Positions 22,114 through 32,485 of a stretch of DNA of 64,000 nt are shown piece by piece. The translations under genes and the position numbers were made by a program. Each line of letters opens with the position of its first letter. Position 1 is the stretch's first letter. The notes below the pieces were generated by a model. It was not told the DNA's origin. It did not search any database and worked only from the letters and a program-made list of their open reading frames with translations. The DNA lies in the NCBI RefSeq assembly GCF_017654505.1, contig NC_054534.1, forward strand, positions 22,363,252 through 22,427,251, given 5' to 3'. Source of the DNA: Polyodon spathula. Taxonomy: Eukaryota > Chordata > Actinopteri > Acipenseriformes > Polyodontidae.

Positions 22114-22354
22114 AAGGAAAAGAGAAAAACAACTACCTATGGGCGAAGATTGACCGAGACCAGCCCAGAACTCATTGACAGGGCCCTTGGGAAACATATC
22201 ACTGCCGTCACATGAAGTCAAGATCAAGAAGAACCCCCTTTACTCAGATATTAGGACGGTAGACGGTTGGGAAAACAGGAAGACTCAGCCCTCCTGGACC
22301 ATTCAAGAATATGACAGACAATCAGTGCATTCAAACCTTGCAGACTACCTAAAG
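22114..22354 (+). pseudogene. MINAR2: MINAR2 exon 2
   Basis: Acceptor TTTTGCAG at 22106-22113 and donor GTAAAT at 22355. Conserved frame from 22115: RKREKQLPMGED, stop TGA (22151), then PRPAQNSLTGPLGN and the conserved NPLYSD and PSWTIQEYD block. Another frame is open from 22116 to a TGA at 22176, so a second indel rather than a point nonsense change is possible. Confidence 0.8.
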
Positions 22355-23156
22355 GTAAATGGAATGGAAGCATTTATTTTATTTACATGTTCTATGACAC
22401 TGGGTTTTGGTCATCATAACAGAGTTTCCTAAAGTAGCCTTTGGGAACAGTAAAAACAAAGCTAAAATATTTTAAACCACAGCATAGATTTCCATTAAGT
22501 CAAAATAATGTAACTGCCCTTAAGCACTTTCTCAGCTGCCCAATTGTTTAATCTCAGCTGTGATTATCTGTCAGTCGTAAAGACAGGCCATTGAACATTT
22601 TCAAAAGAGAATTCTTGAAACAATACATTACGTTACAGAGCATAAAGATCTTCGTTGAAGCTGAAATCTTTGTAATAAATCTTTTTTTTTTTTTTAGCCA
22701 GTGGTTCTATTTATCGAAACACTGGTGGATCTAAACACTGCTAAAGCAAAACACCTTTTAAGCAAAAGGCACTGTGACAAAAACTCACACACACACTGTT
22801 AGGCAGCTCCCCTTTTTAATGAGCTAAGTTTAGATCAATCATTTTAAATGCATTCATTAAATTAAATATATAATCTCAGTTTCTAATTTATATCATTGGT
22901 CTTGGAAATCCCAATCATGTTTGCAGTGATGGTTATTACAATAGGAAAACCTTAAATTAGTAAAATAAGTAAATACATACAAAAATACATAAACCCATGT
23001 TTAACCATAAATAATTGATTGAAATATTAATAGTAATGGTACCACATACATTATAAAGGTCATTTTCCACTGGAAGTCTATCAATACAATTGTCAATTAT
23101 CCAGACTACCTCCTATTATATTATATACACTAGGCAATATAATAAGTCATGCATTT
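22355..23156. other. Non-coding DNA 3' of MINAR2 exon 2
   Basis: AT-rich. I searched by eye for the MINAR2 terminal exon (a WLGDMYTPG-like block and a hydrophobic segment) here and on to 31 kb and saw none. Confidence 0.4.
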
Positions 23157-24190
23157 TTACAGTAATTCTCTATATTTTGTGTTAGTAAAAATGAGCCTCT
23201 TGTTTGGGTGAAGACCATCTCTTTTAAAGAACCCAGGTCTCTCCCAGAAGCTATCACAGTTATTGATGAAGCCTAGATTCCCATAGGCACACCATTTACT
23301 GTAGCTAGCCAGCAATTTAAAGAAAAGACTCTACTAAAGGCTTCACTCCCCATCCTAACCACAGGAAGAGGGCCAGAGATAATTATATTGTTACATAATT
23401 GTTTTGCTTTTAGACAGAGTGATTTAAAATTATCCTTGAGACCCTCAGATTTCTTAAATAGAATATCATTTGTGCCCACATGAGCAGTTAACCCAGACAC
23501 TTGTCCATGGTTTCCAAACAAGTCTTCCAATTTTGCAGCCACATCAAGGACTCTAGCATTAGGACAGCATTTAACAGAGACCTTTTGTGGGTTTGCAAGT
23601 ACTTGGCTGAGGTCTCTAATAATAGAATCACCCACCAAAAGCACCTTGCTAAAAGTAGTTTCATTTGTCTCATGTTGAATAAGAGGGTGAAATCTGTTGC
23701 TACTCTCAATATTATGAGCTACAGGTGCAGAAGACCTGGTCTTTGAACCTCTTCTGACGGCCACCCAACGATCTCTATTTACCAGCTGTGATGGCCAAAC
23801 AGGTTGTTCATGCTGTACCCTGGGTGCAGGGGGGCTGTCTGGGGTGGAAGCGGGAGCCCCCAAATTCAAAGTATCTGCTATAGCAGAGATCCCTTCTATA
23901 CCATCACCAGTAGGATTAGATGGGCCTATGCATGTTGTATTTTCAAAAAGAAAGCTATCATCAATTCATTTCTCAGTCTTATGGATATCTCTGAGGGTAG
24001 ATAAGTGTTGTTCCAGTGAACCTACTTTCTCTGTCAGAATTTGGTTAAGCTTACATTTTTCACAAATTAAACTATTGTCATATACTGTACAACTAATTAC
24101 AATAAACATCCTACACAATAAGCATTGCATAGCTTGTGATTCGGAATTTTTGACACTCATAGTTAATTTACATATAGAATACAAAATAAA
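23157..24190 (-). pseudogene. LINE ORF1 with SGNH-esterase domain (CR1/L2-type), broken
   Basis: Reading from 24184 leftward: a cysteine-paired segment (CLLC ... CEKC), a short coiled-coil-like stretch (KVGSLEQHLSTLRDI), a proline-rich linker, then an SGNH hydrolase/esterase-like domain with VLLVGDSIIRDL (nucleophile serine), HVGTNDI and FKRDGLHPNKR (catalytic Asp/His block). CR1- and L2-type LINEs carry such an ORF1, which binds RNA and is needed for retrotransposition. Lesions: TGA at 23966-23968 after HKTEK in the same frame, and a frame change near 23275-23280, after which NNCDSF and FKRDGLHPNK are read, ending at TAA 23157-23159. No ORF2 follows on this strand, so the element is truncated at the 3' side. 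Confidence 0.82.
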
Positions 24191-24620
24191 TATATTCTTA
24201 AAATAGAGATTATAGACTATATTTCACCCGGCAGCAATATCCAATATCCGATGCAAGTTCAGTACTTTTCTTGCCTGACGCTTTCTTGCTGATGATAGTA
24301 GGGTTTTAGTTTTCACGGGAAAGACAATCAGTCAGCAAGTAAAAGTGAAGAAACCTTCTTCAGGTAGAATTCTACTGCTGCTGTCATTGCTGCTGATGTT
24401 GGATTGGGCCTGGGCAGTTACTGGTGTGCAGATCCTTGCACCTGGACCCGGATCCTGGGTCTCGGGTGTGATGCAGCCCTCTGCTACTGGATTGCGGCTT
24501 CCCTGCTACCTGGATCTGAATTTCCTGCTGCTTCAGCAGTGGTTTGTGGTGGATTGTATGCCTCTGTGAGTCCAGAGCTTCCCTGCTATCTGGATCTGTG
24601 ACCAGGAGGATTAGTGGCAC
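24191..24620 (-). mobile_element. Probable 5' UTR of the minus-strand LINE
   Basis: GC-richer than its surroundings, upstream of the LINE ORF1. Contains a repeated motif, GATCCAGATAGCAGGGAAGC and GATCCAGGTAGCAGGGAAGC, about 75 bp apart. Open frames on both strands here have no family resemblance. Confidence 0.4.
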
Positions 24621-27137
24621 AGTGATTAGACTTGCCCAAACAATACCCCAAAATCAAAACAACCTGATAACTTTGATAACTGGTTTTGCAGCCCTGATAT
24701 GCAAATTACATTTGCAAAAGTGGGGACCAAGAATTTGGGTATAGTTTGGCTGAATCGTGTCCCAAACAATAGAATGCCCACAGATTGCAGCTGCAAGTCA
24801 GTGTGAACTTAAGATGGAGAAATGGCAGGACCTACACTATATAAGCATTCAGGCTTTGATCAGTATAACAGTGGATTATGAAAGCACAATATTCTATTAA
24901 GGGTCACAATTTTAACAAGATAAGTATCATGTATTCTAGAGCCAATTATCTCTGCCTTATATAAAGAAGAGCCCATAAAAATCTGACAAGTATGTTCAAA
25001 TGTGGTTCATTTAACAAAGCAGTGGTTCAGACAGGGAACTTACTTTTAAAACATCAGGCATATTAGACAACCCCATTACCGGAACATTCGTCAGGCAAAT
25101 GGCTTGTACCTCTTTTGTCATTCGATTAACAACAAGTCCAATGATCAGCTAGAAAGGGCTTTATATATTACCTCAATTTATTTGTCCCCACTGTATGTCA
25201 GATTTCAGCTCCTCCTTCTCCCCCGCCTCTACCTGTTTTTTGGCTTTGTCTAAGAAGGAGGGCAGCTATCTCGCTCCCCTGACCATAGTTTCCCTGCAGT
25301 CAGCCTTTACACAATCAGCAAGCTAAATTATGGGCAGGGGTACCTCGAAGAGCAAGGCCATAGATGTAATAGAAATATGTATAACATAGTATTTGTTGTC
25401 TAAGTTTTACTAAATATGGTTCTCTACCGCATTGCTTTTCCTGACAGAATTTTTACGATAAATCTGGGAAATATCCAAAATCACTCCTTGGTAAAGCCAA
25501 ACCACAACAAGATTCCTGGTAATGTGATATGATCAGTACTACCCACAGGTACCTTTTCAACATAAATATGTCCACTCTGGTGGACAGTTAATCAAGTCTT
25601 TAATCAAAATCTTAGTGCTGCTTCTCAATAGAATACATTTGAAAAGAATAGAGGTTGCCCACACTTCGGGGCATCACTGTATGTTATTACATACATTACA
25701 CTTTTAGTTGTTATCATGAAATGTTTCTAAACTGCAAGGTACAAGGGAAAAATAGTTTCATTTGACCATCAAAGACACACAGTCTGCAGCAACGCTCCAT
25801 CACAACCAGGGGTCTCATTAGATTAAGGATCAAAATCCTTAATCTAAAATTCTCTTCATTCTCTTCTTGCTTCAACATATGTCAGATAATGTTGCAGAAC
25901 TTTGCTTTAGGTCCATGACAAGAAAAGACATCATCTCTATTCTTGATAGAATGTTCTGTTCCATGTTTCCAACTCAACATTGAAGACACAAAACAAACAA
26001 TCACAAACTCTGCTAATTCTGATTCTTTATGAAACCTGTTGCAGATGTTTTAATCAATAATATATTGGGAATACATTGTTGCATGGTATCTACAGTTACA
26101 GTGTTTATTTGAAGACTTACATTCACTAGGATTCAATTGTGGATGTTCTGTTTTCTTTTCTGTTTTGAAGAAAGCAAGAATAATAAATAAATTAGTTAGA
26201 GCAGGGGAAAACTGATCAGGCAAGAAATTGTTATTTTCATTAACCATATTAGTGCTAATTAAAGCATCCTGTTTGTGTTTTAAGTTGTGCTGCCATGGGA
26301 TTCCGTGCCTACAAGATAGACTGCATTTAATGTTTCATGGAAAAACATGTACAGGATTTCTTCCAAAAACAAGGTGTGCTCAGTACTTCCTGCAATTCCT
26401 GGTGCTACAGTACATACATCGTTTCTGTTTAAAGTAATTGACCAGACATGATCCTGCAAAACTTTAATGATCTGGTGGTATAAGCACCCAAGATGGTGGG
26501 ACTACAATGACTAATAAATAATAATAAAACAAGCCCTGCAACTGTTGAATCATTATGCTCTTCTGTTTATGGGCACATCTGAGTGCCTGTGTCCACAAGC
26601 TCACTGAATTGCTTTGTAACAGAGTGATTCAGTTGGGATGATCTTCTGACTTCAGTCTTCTAAAGTGAAGATTTGCTTTCTTCTGTTTTCTTCATTTAAT
26701 TCCTGCCTTGAAGAAATGACTTCCGGGACACTTCTTGCTTTGTGACCTTCTGTTCAGACAATCAAGCATCATTCTCTGTCTCCCAGGGCAGAGGTAATTG
26801 GAAATTCTTCCTAATTATACCTTTGCTTTCCTTTCTTGGTAATTAGTGACTATACGTTTCTCAGATTTGGCCTCACTCTAATGCAAATGAAGATGACTGA
26901 ATGTGCTTCTTTTTCTTCATTTCTTGATTCATCATATGCTACTTTCCTATGACAAGAGTAGAACATGAAAACAAGTTAAGAGGACTAATCATTTGATCTC
27001 CAAATGTTTAATCTCCTATATTTGTATTGCAAATTGCTACTGTATAAGTACATCACTTAATCAATTTCAGATTCTAGTATTCTGTTAGTGTAGCTGTTAC
27101 AATATTTACCCAGGTTTCCCATTCACCTCCTTTCTTT
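24621..27137. other. Intergenic DNA between MINAR2 and CHSY3
   Basis: No gene or classified element recognised. Local AT-rich words only. Confidence 0.4.
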
Positions 27138-27160
27138 CCCCCCCCCCCCCCCCCCCCCCC
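27138..27160. repeat. Poly(C) tract
   Basis: Run of about 23 C followed by ACCCCCACCCC. On the complementary strand this is a G-run able to form quadruplex-type structures. Run length is prone to sequencing error. Confidence 0.9.
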
Positions 27161-27356
27161 ACCCCCACCCCTACAGCTCATCTCGAGTAGAGACTGACAC
27201 TTGTTACCAACAGTATGGTGGAATAGACTGTGTTTTAACAAAAATTGTTTATAATGACATGGACTTCAAGGTACCTATCAGAAATAGTCTTTCATTCACA
27301 AAGTAAGTGTGTTGGGGTCTTTGTTATATTGATATTATTATTAAAGAAAACCCCAG

Positions 27357-27402
27357 AATAATAATAATAATAATATAATAATAATAATAATAATAATAAT
27401 GC
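27357..27402. repeat. (ATA)n microsatellite
   Basis: Imperfect AAT/ATA trinucleotide repeat. Confidence 0.9.
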
Positions 27403-27623
27403 TTCAATAATGCTTCAAGTAAATAATAATACATGCATATATATAAGTCTTCCAGTAGGATGTAATTTTATTGCAATTACTCAAATATTATTATTATTAT
27501 TTTTTATTATTATTTTATTTGTTGATAACTGTTAAAATGCTTTGATTATGAGTTCATCTGTTCTAGTTGCTTGACAGATGTATGTAATGTATGTAATGTA
27601 GGAAGTGTCTTAATGTTATTGAG

Positions 27624-27707
27624 AACCAGCACCATCTAGGGGCTTTGTATTGTGAGCAAAGCCATAGGAAATTTGAAGTGGTAGATCCCTAGATCATGGT
27701 GCTGGTT
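27624..27707. repeat. Short fold-back repeat
   Basis: AACCAGCACCATCTAGGG at the left pairs with CCCTAGATCATGGTGCTGG at the right (two unpaired bases), giving a stem of about 18 bp around a ~45-nt loop. May be a tiny MITE. Confidence 0.65.
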
Positions 27708-28019
27708 ATTATGTCTATAAAGATACACCGGCATGAACCTTTGGCAGGTTTTATCTATCTAGGACACAGTGTATGAGTAATTGTAATAAGAGCCACTCAG
27801 AATCATGGCACATCATAGACTGTTAAAGGATAGACATTTGAAGCTACTTGGTCTTTAAAATTTGTATTTCTGCCAACTACAAAGCGATCCCAAATGGGTC
27901 AATAACAAAACTCTGTATTGCAGCATGGTATATTTGATTCCAAAATATAGTAGTATTGTTTATGAATATAATGATGTCCTGGATATTGGTGAGAAGCCTA
28001 TAATTTTGGATAATCAGTG

Positions 28020-28022
<3 letters not shown>

Positions 28023-28095
<73 letters not shown>
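28023..28095. repeat. (TTA)n microsatellite
   Basis: About 24 uninterrupted TTA units. Poly-N, poly-Y and poly-L frames over it are artefacts. Confidence 0.97.
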
Positions 28096-29058
28096 GTATA
28101 AATAAAGCCGGCCTCTTCCTTTCCTTGTTTGTATTTTCTTTGCACCATTGCCTTTGTAGTATGAGTGGGGTCATGCTTTTTGTGAAAACCAAAACAATTA
28201 ATTCACAGAAAACGAGTTAAAAAGAGTTAAAAGGGGGATGACCTATCCAAATGCCAGCCATTCGTTTTGGTAAGGAGTCAAAGAAACTACGTTTAGTGCA
28301 ACCCTGGTTGTTTGGACTATGAGGGTATAAAATAGTACCAGCCCAAAAAAAAAAAACTAATAAAATAACATATAAATAATAACACCAGAGGGTGCACTTG
28401 TACCACAGTAAAATGTTCACTCATCAAATAGCAATGCCCAGTGCCATTTGATTGCCATTTATGATGGCTCTTTTCACATCCAGAACAAAATTAAATAAAT
28501 GATATGACAAACTTAACTATGTTTAAATGTGATAATGAATTCAGATGATATAAATTCTAAACAACTGAGCCAGGAAATCTGGGGAGATTTAAGACCATTT
28601 TTGACATAGGAAGATCGATAGCTAGGTTTTCCTTGTTTATCTGAGAAATACTATATGCTGGATGTGAAATCCTGGACCATCTAGATGGCTTCCACTTTGT
28701 ATGAGTTTGTATATTCACTGTTCCTTTTTTAGTGGTTAAAAAACAACATCAAACCATAATAAAACCCCCACCTCTCCATTTATAACCATACCATCCATGT
28801 ACTCAAGCTTATGGATCAACAGACTAACATTCTCACAGAACTGATAACAACATTTTTTGGTCTACCTAAGAAACAGAGCCTTTGGTTTGCTCACTTGTCT
28901 ATGTGGTCTTTATTGTTTTCTTTCTTATTTTAGACATTTTTCTAATTGCCACTGAATTGATTATGAATAATGTTTGAGAAGAATCTACTTTTGTTTGTGT
29001 GCAGGTGCTTACTTTTTATATTGAAATAAATGAATAATGATGTAAGTATCGTTCCCTG

Positions 29059-29059
<1 letters not shown>

Positions 29060-29095
<36 letters not shown>
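29060..29095. repeat. (ATT)n microsatellite
   Basis: About 12 ATT units. Confidence 0.95.
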
Positions 29096-29977
29096 GAAGT
29101 AATGCCTGTATTAGTTCTCATTTCATTGCTTACATTAATATGGGACATTGCAGATTTAAGATGTGTCCTGAAACCAAGGGTTTCTACTCACACAAGCTTT
29201 AATAAATACATAAATAAATAAATAAAGTATGTTTATTTCATTTAAATGGCAGCTTTTAAACAAAATCAAAAATAAAAGTCTGACTCATTTTTTGTTTTAA
29301 GCACAACTAAAAGGTAAAACTAATTTTAAAAAAAAATACAATCTATGGGTTGATTTAATCAACCTGTATCATTTTTTTTTATTTTTTTTTTTGAGAATTT
29401 TACAGTTTAAGGTAACAGCAGGATTTAGGAGGCGTAATCACAGGATAACCAGGGGTAGGTGGTAGATGCAATATGGGTGATTCCCCAGTGCTGTAAAATG
29501 CTCTACAAATACAACTGTGGCTTGTCCCAGCGGATATACCCATATAACATACATTATAATACTGTCCACATATTGGTGTTCTGGGGCAGTAGAGTAGTAT
29601 GTTTTATATTGGTAGGTTTATCAAATCAACCCCTAAGCCAGGTAGACACACATTATAATAAGCTTTACCTCAGAATTCATGGTGGGGATTTTAAAACAAG
29701 GTGCAATGTTTACACTCCAGATGACCTAACTGCCCACCATCAGCTAGAATTGCATTAACATGGAGAAAAGGAATATCTCTGACATTTTTGTTTTGTTTAG
29801 TATTATACTTGAGTAAAATAAGTAAATAGAAAAAGAAAACACTTTCAGCTGTCATTTTACTTGTGGATATATTTTAGTTGAGGTGCAATATTATTAAGTA
29901 TATTTATATTGTAGGTTATACAATATTTTAGCAGCATTCCTAGGATGTCCAAAGATAAGAGGGTAGAGGGTACGACC

Positions 29978-30093
<116 letters not shown>

Positions 30094-30282
30094 TGATGTC
30101 AGAATACAGAAGCATTGCTTCTTTTTTTCAACATAAAAAGCAGCGGGCTAATATGGTTAGAGCTATGTTTGCAGCTTATTTTGAGAGATGTTGTAGCAGT
30201 TTCCTCGTCTAGGAACATTGGCTAAGGAATGTATCCTTCTAATGGTTAGCAATTCAACAAAATTATTCCACCAAGCGCAGTT

Positions 30283-30304
30283 AATGATGATGATGATGAT
30301 GATG
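30283..30304. repeat. (GAT)n short repeat
   Basis: Seven GAT/ATG units just before the CG-richer CHSY3 leader region. Confidence 0.9.
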
Positions 30305-31170
30305 CGGCGTCTTTCCTTGAAACTCCCTCGGCATGTCAGTTTTGGAAGAGGAGGTTCCAAAAACAGTCGCTTCGCCCCTCCTTCCCCCGTTTCTGCTTGC
30401 TGCCCCCTGTGCACTCTCTTCTTTACTCAATCGGTAATACATATTTATTCACTGCTGTTCCGAAACGGCAAGACATTAGAGAAGTGGGGGACGGAGGTAA
30501 GGAAAAGTTATTTATGCTGACGTCAATTTGTAAACAAAATGGGGAGCCGGGCTGGGAGGAGGAGCACGGTTTGAGACAAAAAAAGAAAGAAGTAGCAAAT
30601 AACTGTTCATTTATATCCAGTGACAGTGGCAGCATGAAGTCTTTTAAGGTGTCGTTCCCCTCGAACTTTTCCAGGATTGCAAGAAAACTGGCTACAGAAA
30701 CGAGCTGCAAATAGGAGTTGGAGGAATCATTCTCCGGAGGACCTAGAGTCAACTTTTTCTTTTCTGTTTTTAAACTAAAAAAAATGAAAAATTTTTCCCA
30801 ATGAGAATGAAAAAGCAATCCCGTTCTCAGCACTGCAACACATTTGCTCAGCACTTGAACTTCTCACGCGCGTAGGATATTACAAGTGCAAATACGGGCA
30901 TTCAAATACAGTATCCAGGAAGTCTTTGTGAGATTGTAAAATATTTTTGTTATTTTCTTTCTTTCTTTTTTTAATGTCACAATACGGTATTTAGTGACGA
31001 AGAAGGGGTGAATGTTCTGGTAACAAGGTAGCATGACTTCCAAATAAATGCACGTTACTCTTGATGTTTCATATCATGAGTGATCATCTTACAGAAAGAC
31101 AAAGGGTATCCTAGACGCGCTTCCAAAATATACTGTATTTTATTTAAAATTTGCTCTATTTATTAAAGCC
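30305..31170 (+). promoter_or_regulatory. CHSY3: Likely CHSY3 promoter and 5' UTR region
   Basis: More GC/CpG-containing than its flanks, with no conserved coding frame. A perfect CRE palindrome TGACGTCA lies at 30518-30525, followed 4 bp later by TGTAAACA (30529-30536), a forkhead-type site. No TATA box could be assigned and the transcription start is not visible. Motif function is inferred from consensus only. Confidence 0.4.
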
Positions 31171-31783
31171 ATGGCTGTGAGGTCCAGGAGACCATGGATG
31201 AGTGTTGTGCTGGGACTGATTCTTGGATTTACCGCGGCTTCTTGGCTTATCGTGCCTAGGGTGGTGGAAATCAGTAGCAAGAAGAGAAAATCCACTGTCT
31301 GCTCTTACTATAGGAGCGTAGCAGGTATCGGCAAAGGTGCAGACAGCATCGGGAGCAGCGTCAGCAGCAATGCTTGGCATATGGACAGGGACAGTCAGCT
31401 TTTCAGACAGGAGGAAAACGAGGAAGAGAATGACAGCAGATACAGGACAAGCAACGGCAGTGGGGATGGAGGTAGACCGATATCCAAACCGAGAAATTTC
31501 CTCTACGTGGGTGTCATGACAGCAAAGAAGTACTTGGAATCGAGAGCCGTGGCAGCTCACAGGACTTGGACGCATTCCATCCCCGGGAAAGTGGAGTTCT
31601 TCTCGAGCGAGGGTTCTGAGAGCGTCCCCGTGCCCATTCCCATCCCGGTAATCTCGTTGGCAGGAGTGGATGATTCCTACCCTCCTCAGAAAAAGTCCTT
31701 CATGATGCTGAAGTACATGCACGACCATTACTTGGACAAGTATGAATGGTTTATGAGGGCAGACGATGATGTCTACATACGAG
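31171..31783 (+). CDS. CHSY3: CHSY3 exon 1
   Basis: 204 codons plus one base, donor GTGATT after TACATACGAG. Encodes cytoplasmic tail, membrane anchor, stem and the start of the N-terminal transferase domain, including the DDDVYI motif. A 190-residue open frame on the opposite strand (31156-31728) is a shadow. Confidence 0.95.
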
Positions 31784-32402
31784 GTGATTCATCAGTGAGG
31801 TTTTAAACTACATACAAATACAGTTTGGTTGCAGTTTATACAAAAAACTTTTAATGTGTTTTTGTTTTTGTTAATGCAGTATTGCTATGTTACATCAAAC
31901 AAAAAATTAAATTGTTTATTTTTCCCAATAGCATTCCATCTTGCACAAACAAGAGACGCATTGTAACAATCTAAAATATAATGTAACGGTTCAATGGAAC
32001 TTTGACCACAGTATTTTATAGGGAATGGAAAAGTATTCAAACTTTTATGCAGCCCATAAGACTACTATTTTGACCAAATTATACATGCATTACTTGCATT
32101 TCAATGGCCTACATTAAACTTCTTGGCAGAGCATTAACACTGATTAAAAAAAAAAAAAAATAGAACAAAAAACACTCACGTATGTAAGGCCTCAGTAATA
32201 TTTGATTTAAGGCGGACTTTTGTCGTGTTGATGGACATTTTTGATGAGGAACAGAATAATATGACACATCACTACAATTATTACAAGTAAAAACAAATTA
32301 AATGCCTTGGTGTGCTTAGTGTCAGTCTGCGGTTTCGCTTTCCTTTTTAAATTCCCTTCCCACTTCCCTTCCCACTGCATTTAACTGGTCTAATATAATC
32401 TT

Positions 32403-32485
<83 letters not shown>

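Larger units (their letters stand above)
21357..22354 (+). pseudogene. MINAR2: MINAR2 (KIAA1024L-like), exons 1 and 2, reading frame disrupted
   Basis: MINAR2 is a small membrane protein with a disordered N-terminal region and a C-terminal transmembrane anchor; loss in zebrafish impairs hearing. Exon 1 (21357-21513) starts [20 protein letters not shown], matching the remembered family start, and ends at CAG/GTAGGA. Exon 2 (22114-22354) carries the family signature KIKKNPLYSDIRTVDG and QPSWTIQEYDRQSVHSNL, with donor GTAAAT. In the start frame exon 1 stops at TAG 21498-21500. One base out of register it reads DASWFRDGLLYLDNDTVK to the donor and is then in phase with the conserved exon 2 frame, so a one-base deletion near 21418-21425 is implied. 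Exon 2 also has TGA at 22151-22153 in that frame. The final exon with the membrane segment was not found before CHSY3. Order between ADAMTS19 and CHSY3 supports the identity. It could be a decaying duplicate or contain sequencing errors. Confidence 0.8.

Noticed and set aside
24345..24620. Signal-peptide-like frame starting MKKPSSGRILLLLSLLLML
   Set aside because: Lies in the probable LINE 5' UTR, is repetitive on both strands and has no conserved continuation.
27998..28220. Poly-asparagine, poly-tyrosine and poly-leucine frames
   Set aside because: Six-frame products of a (TTA)n repeat.
30423..30854. 143-codon minus-strand open frame upstream of CHSY3
   Set aside because: No recognisable domain and it overlaps the likely CHSY3 leader; chance frame in GC-richer DNA.
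31156..31728. 190-codon open frame on the minus strand
   Set aside because: Antisense shadow of CHSY3 exon 1; no family resemblance and the plus frame matches CHSY3 throughout.
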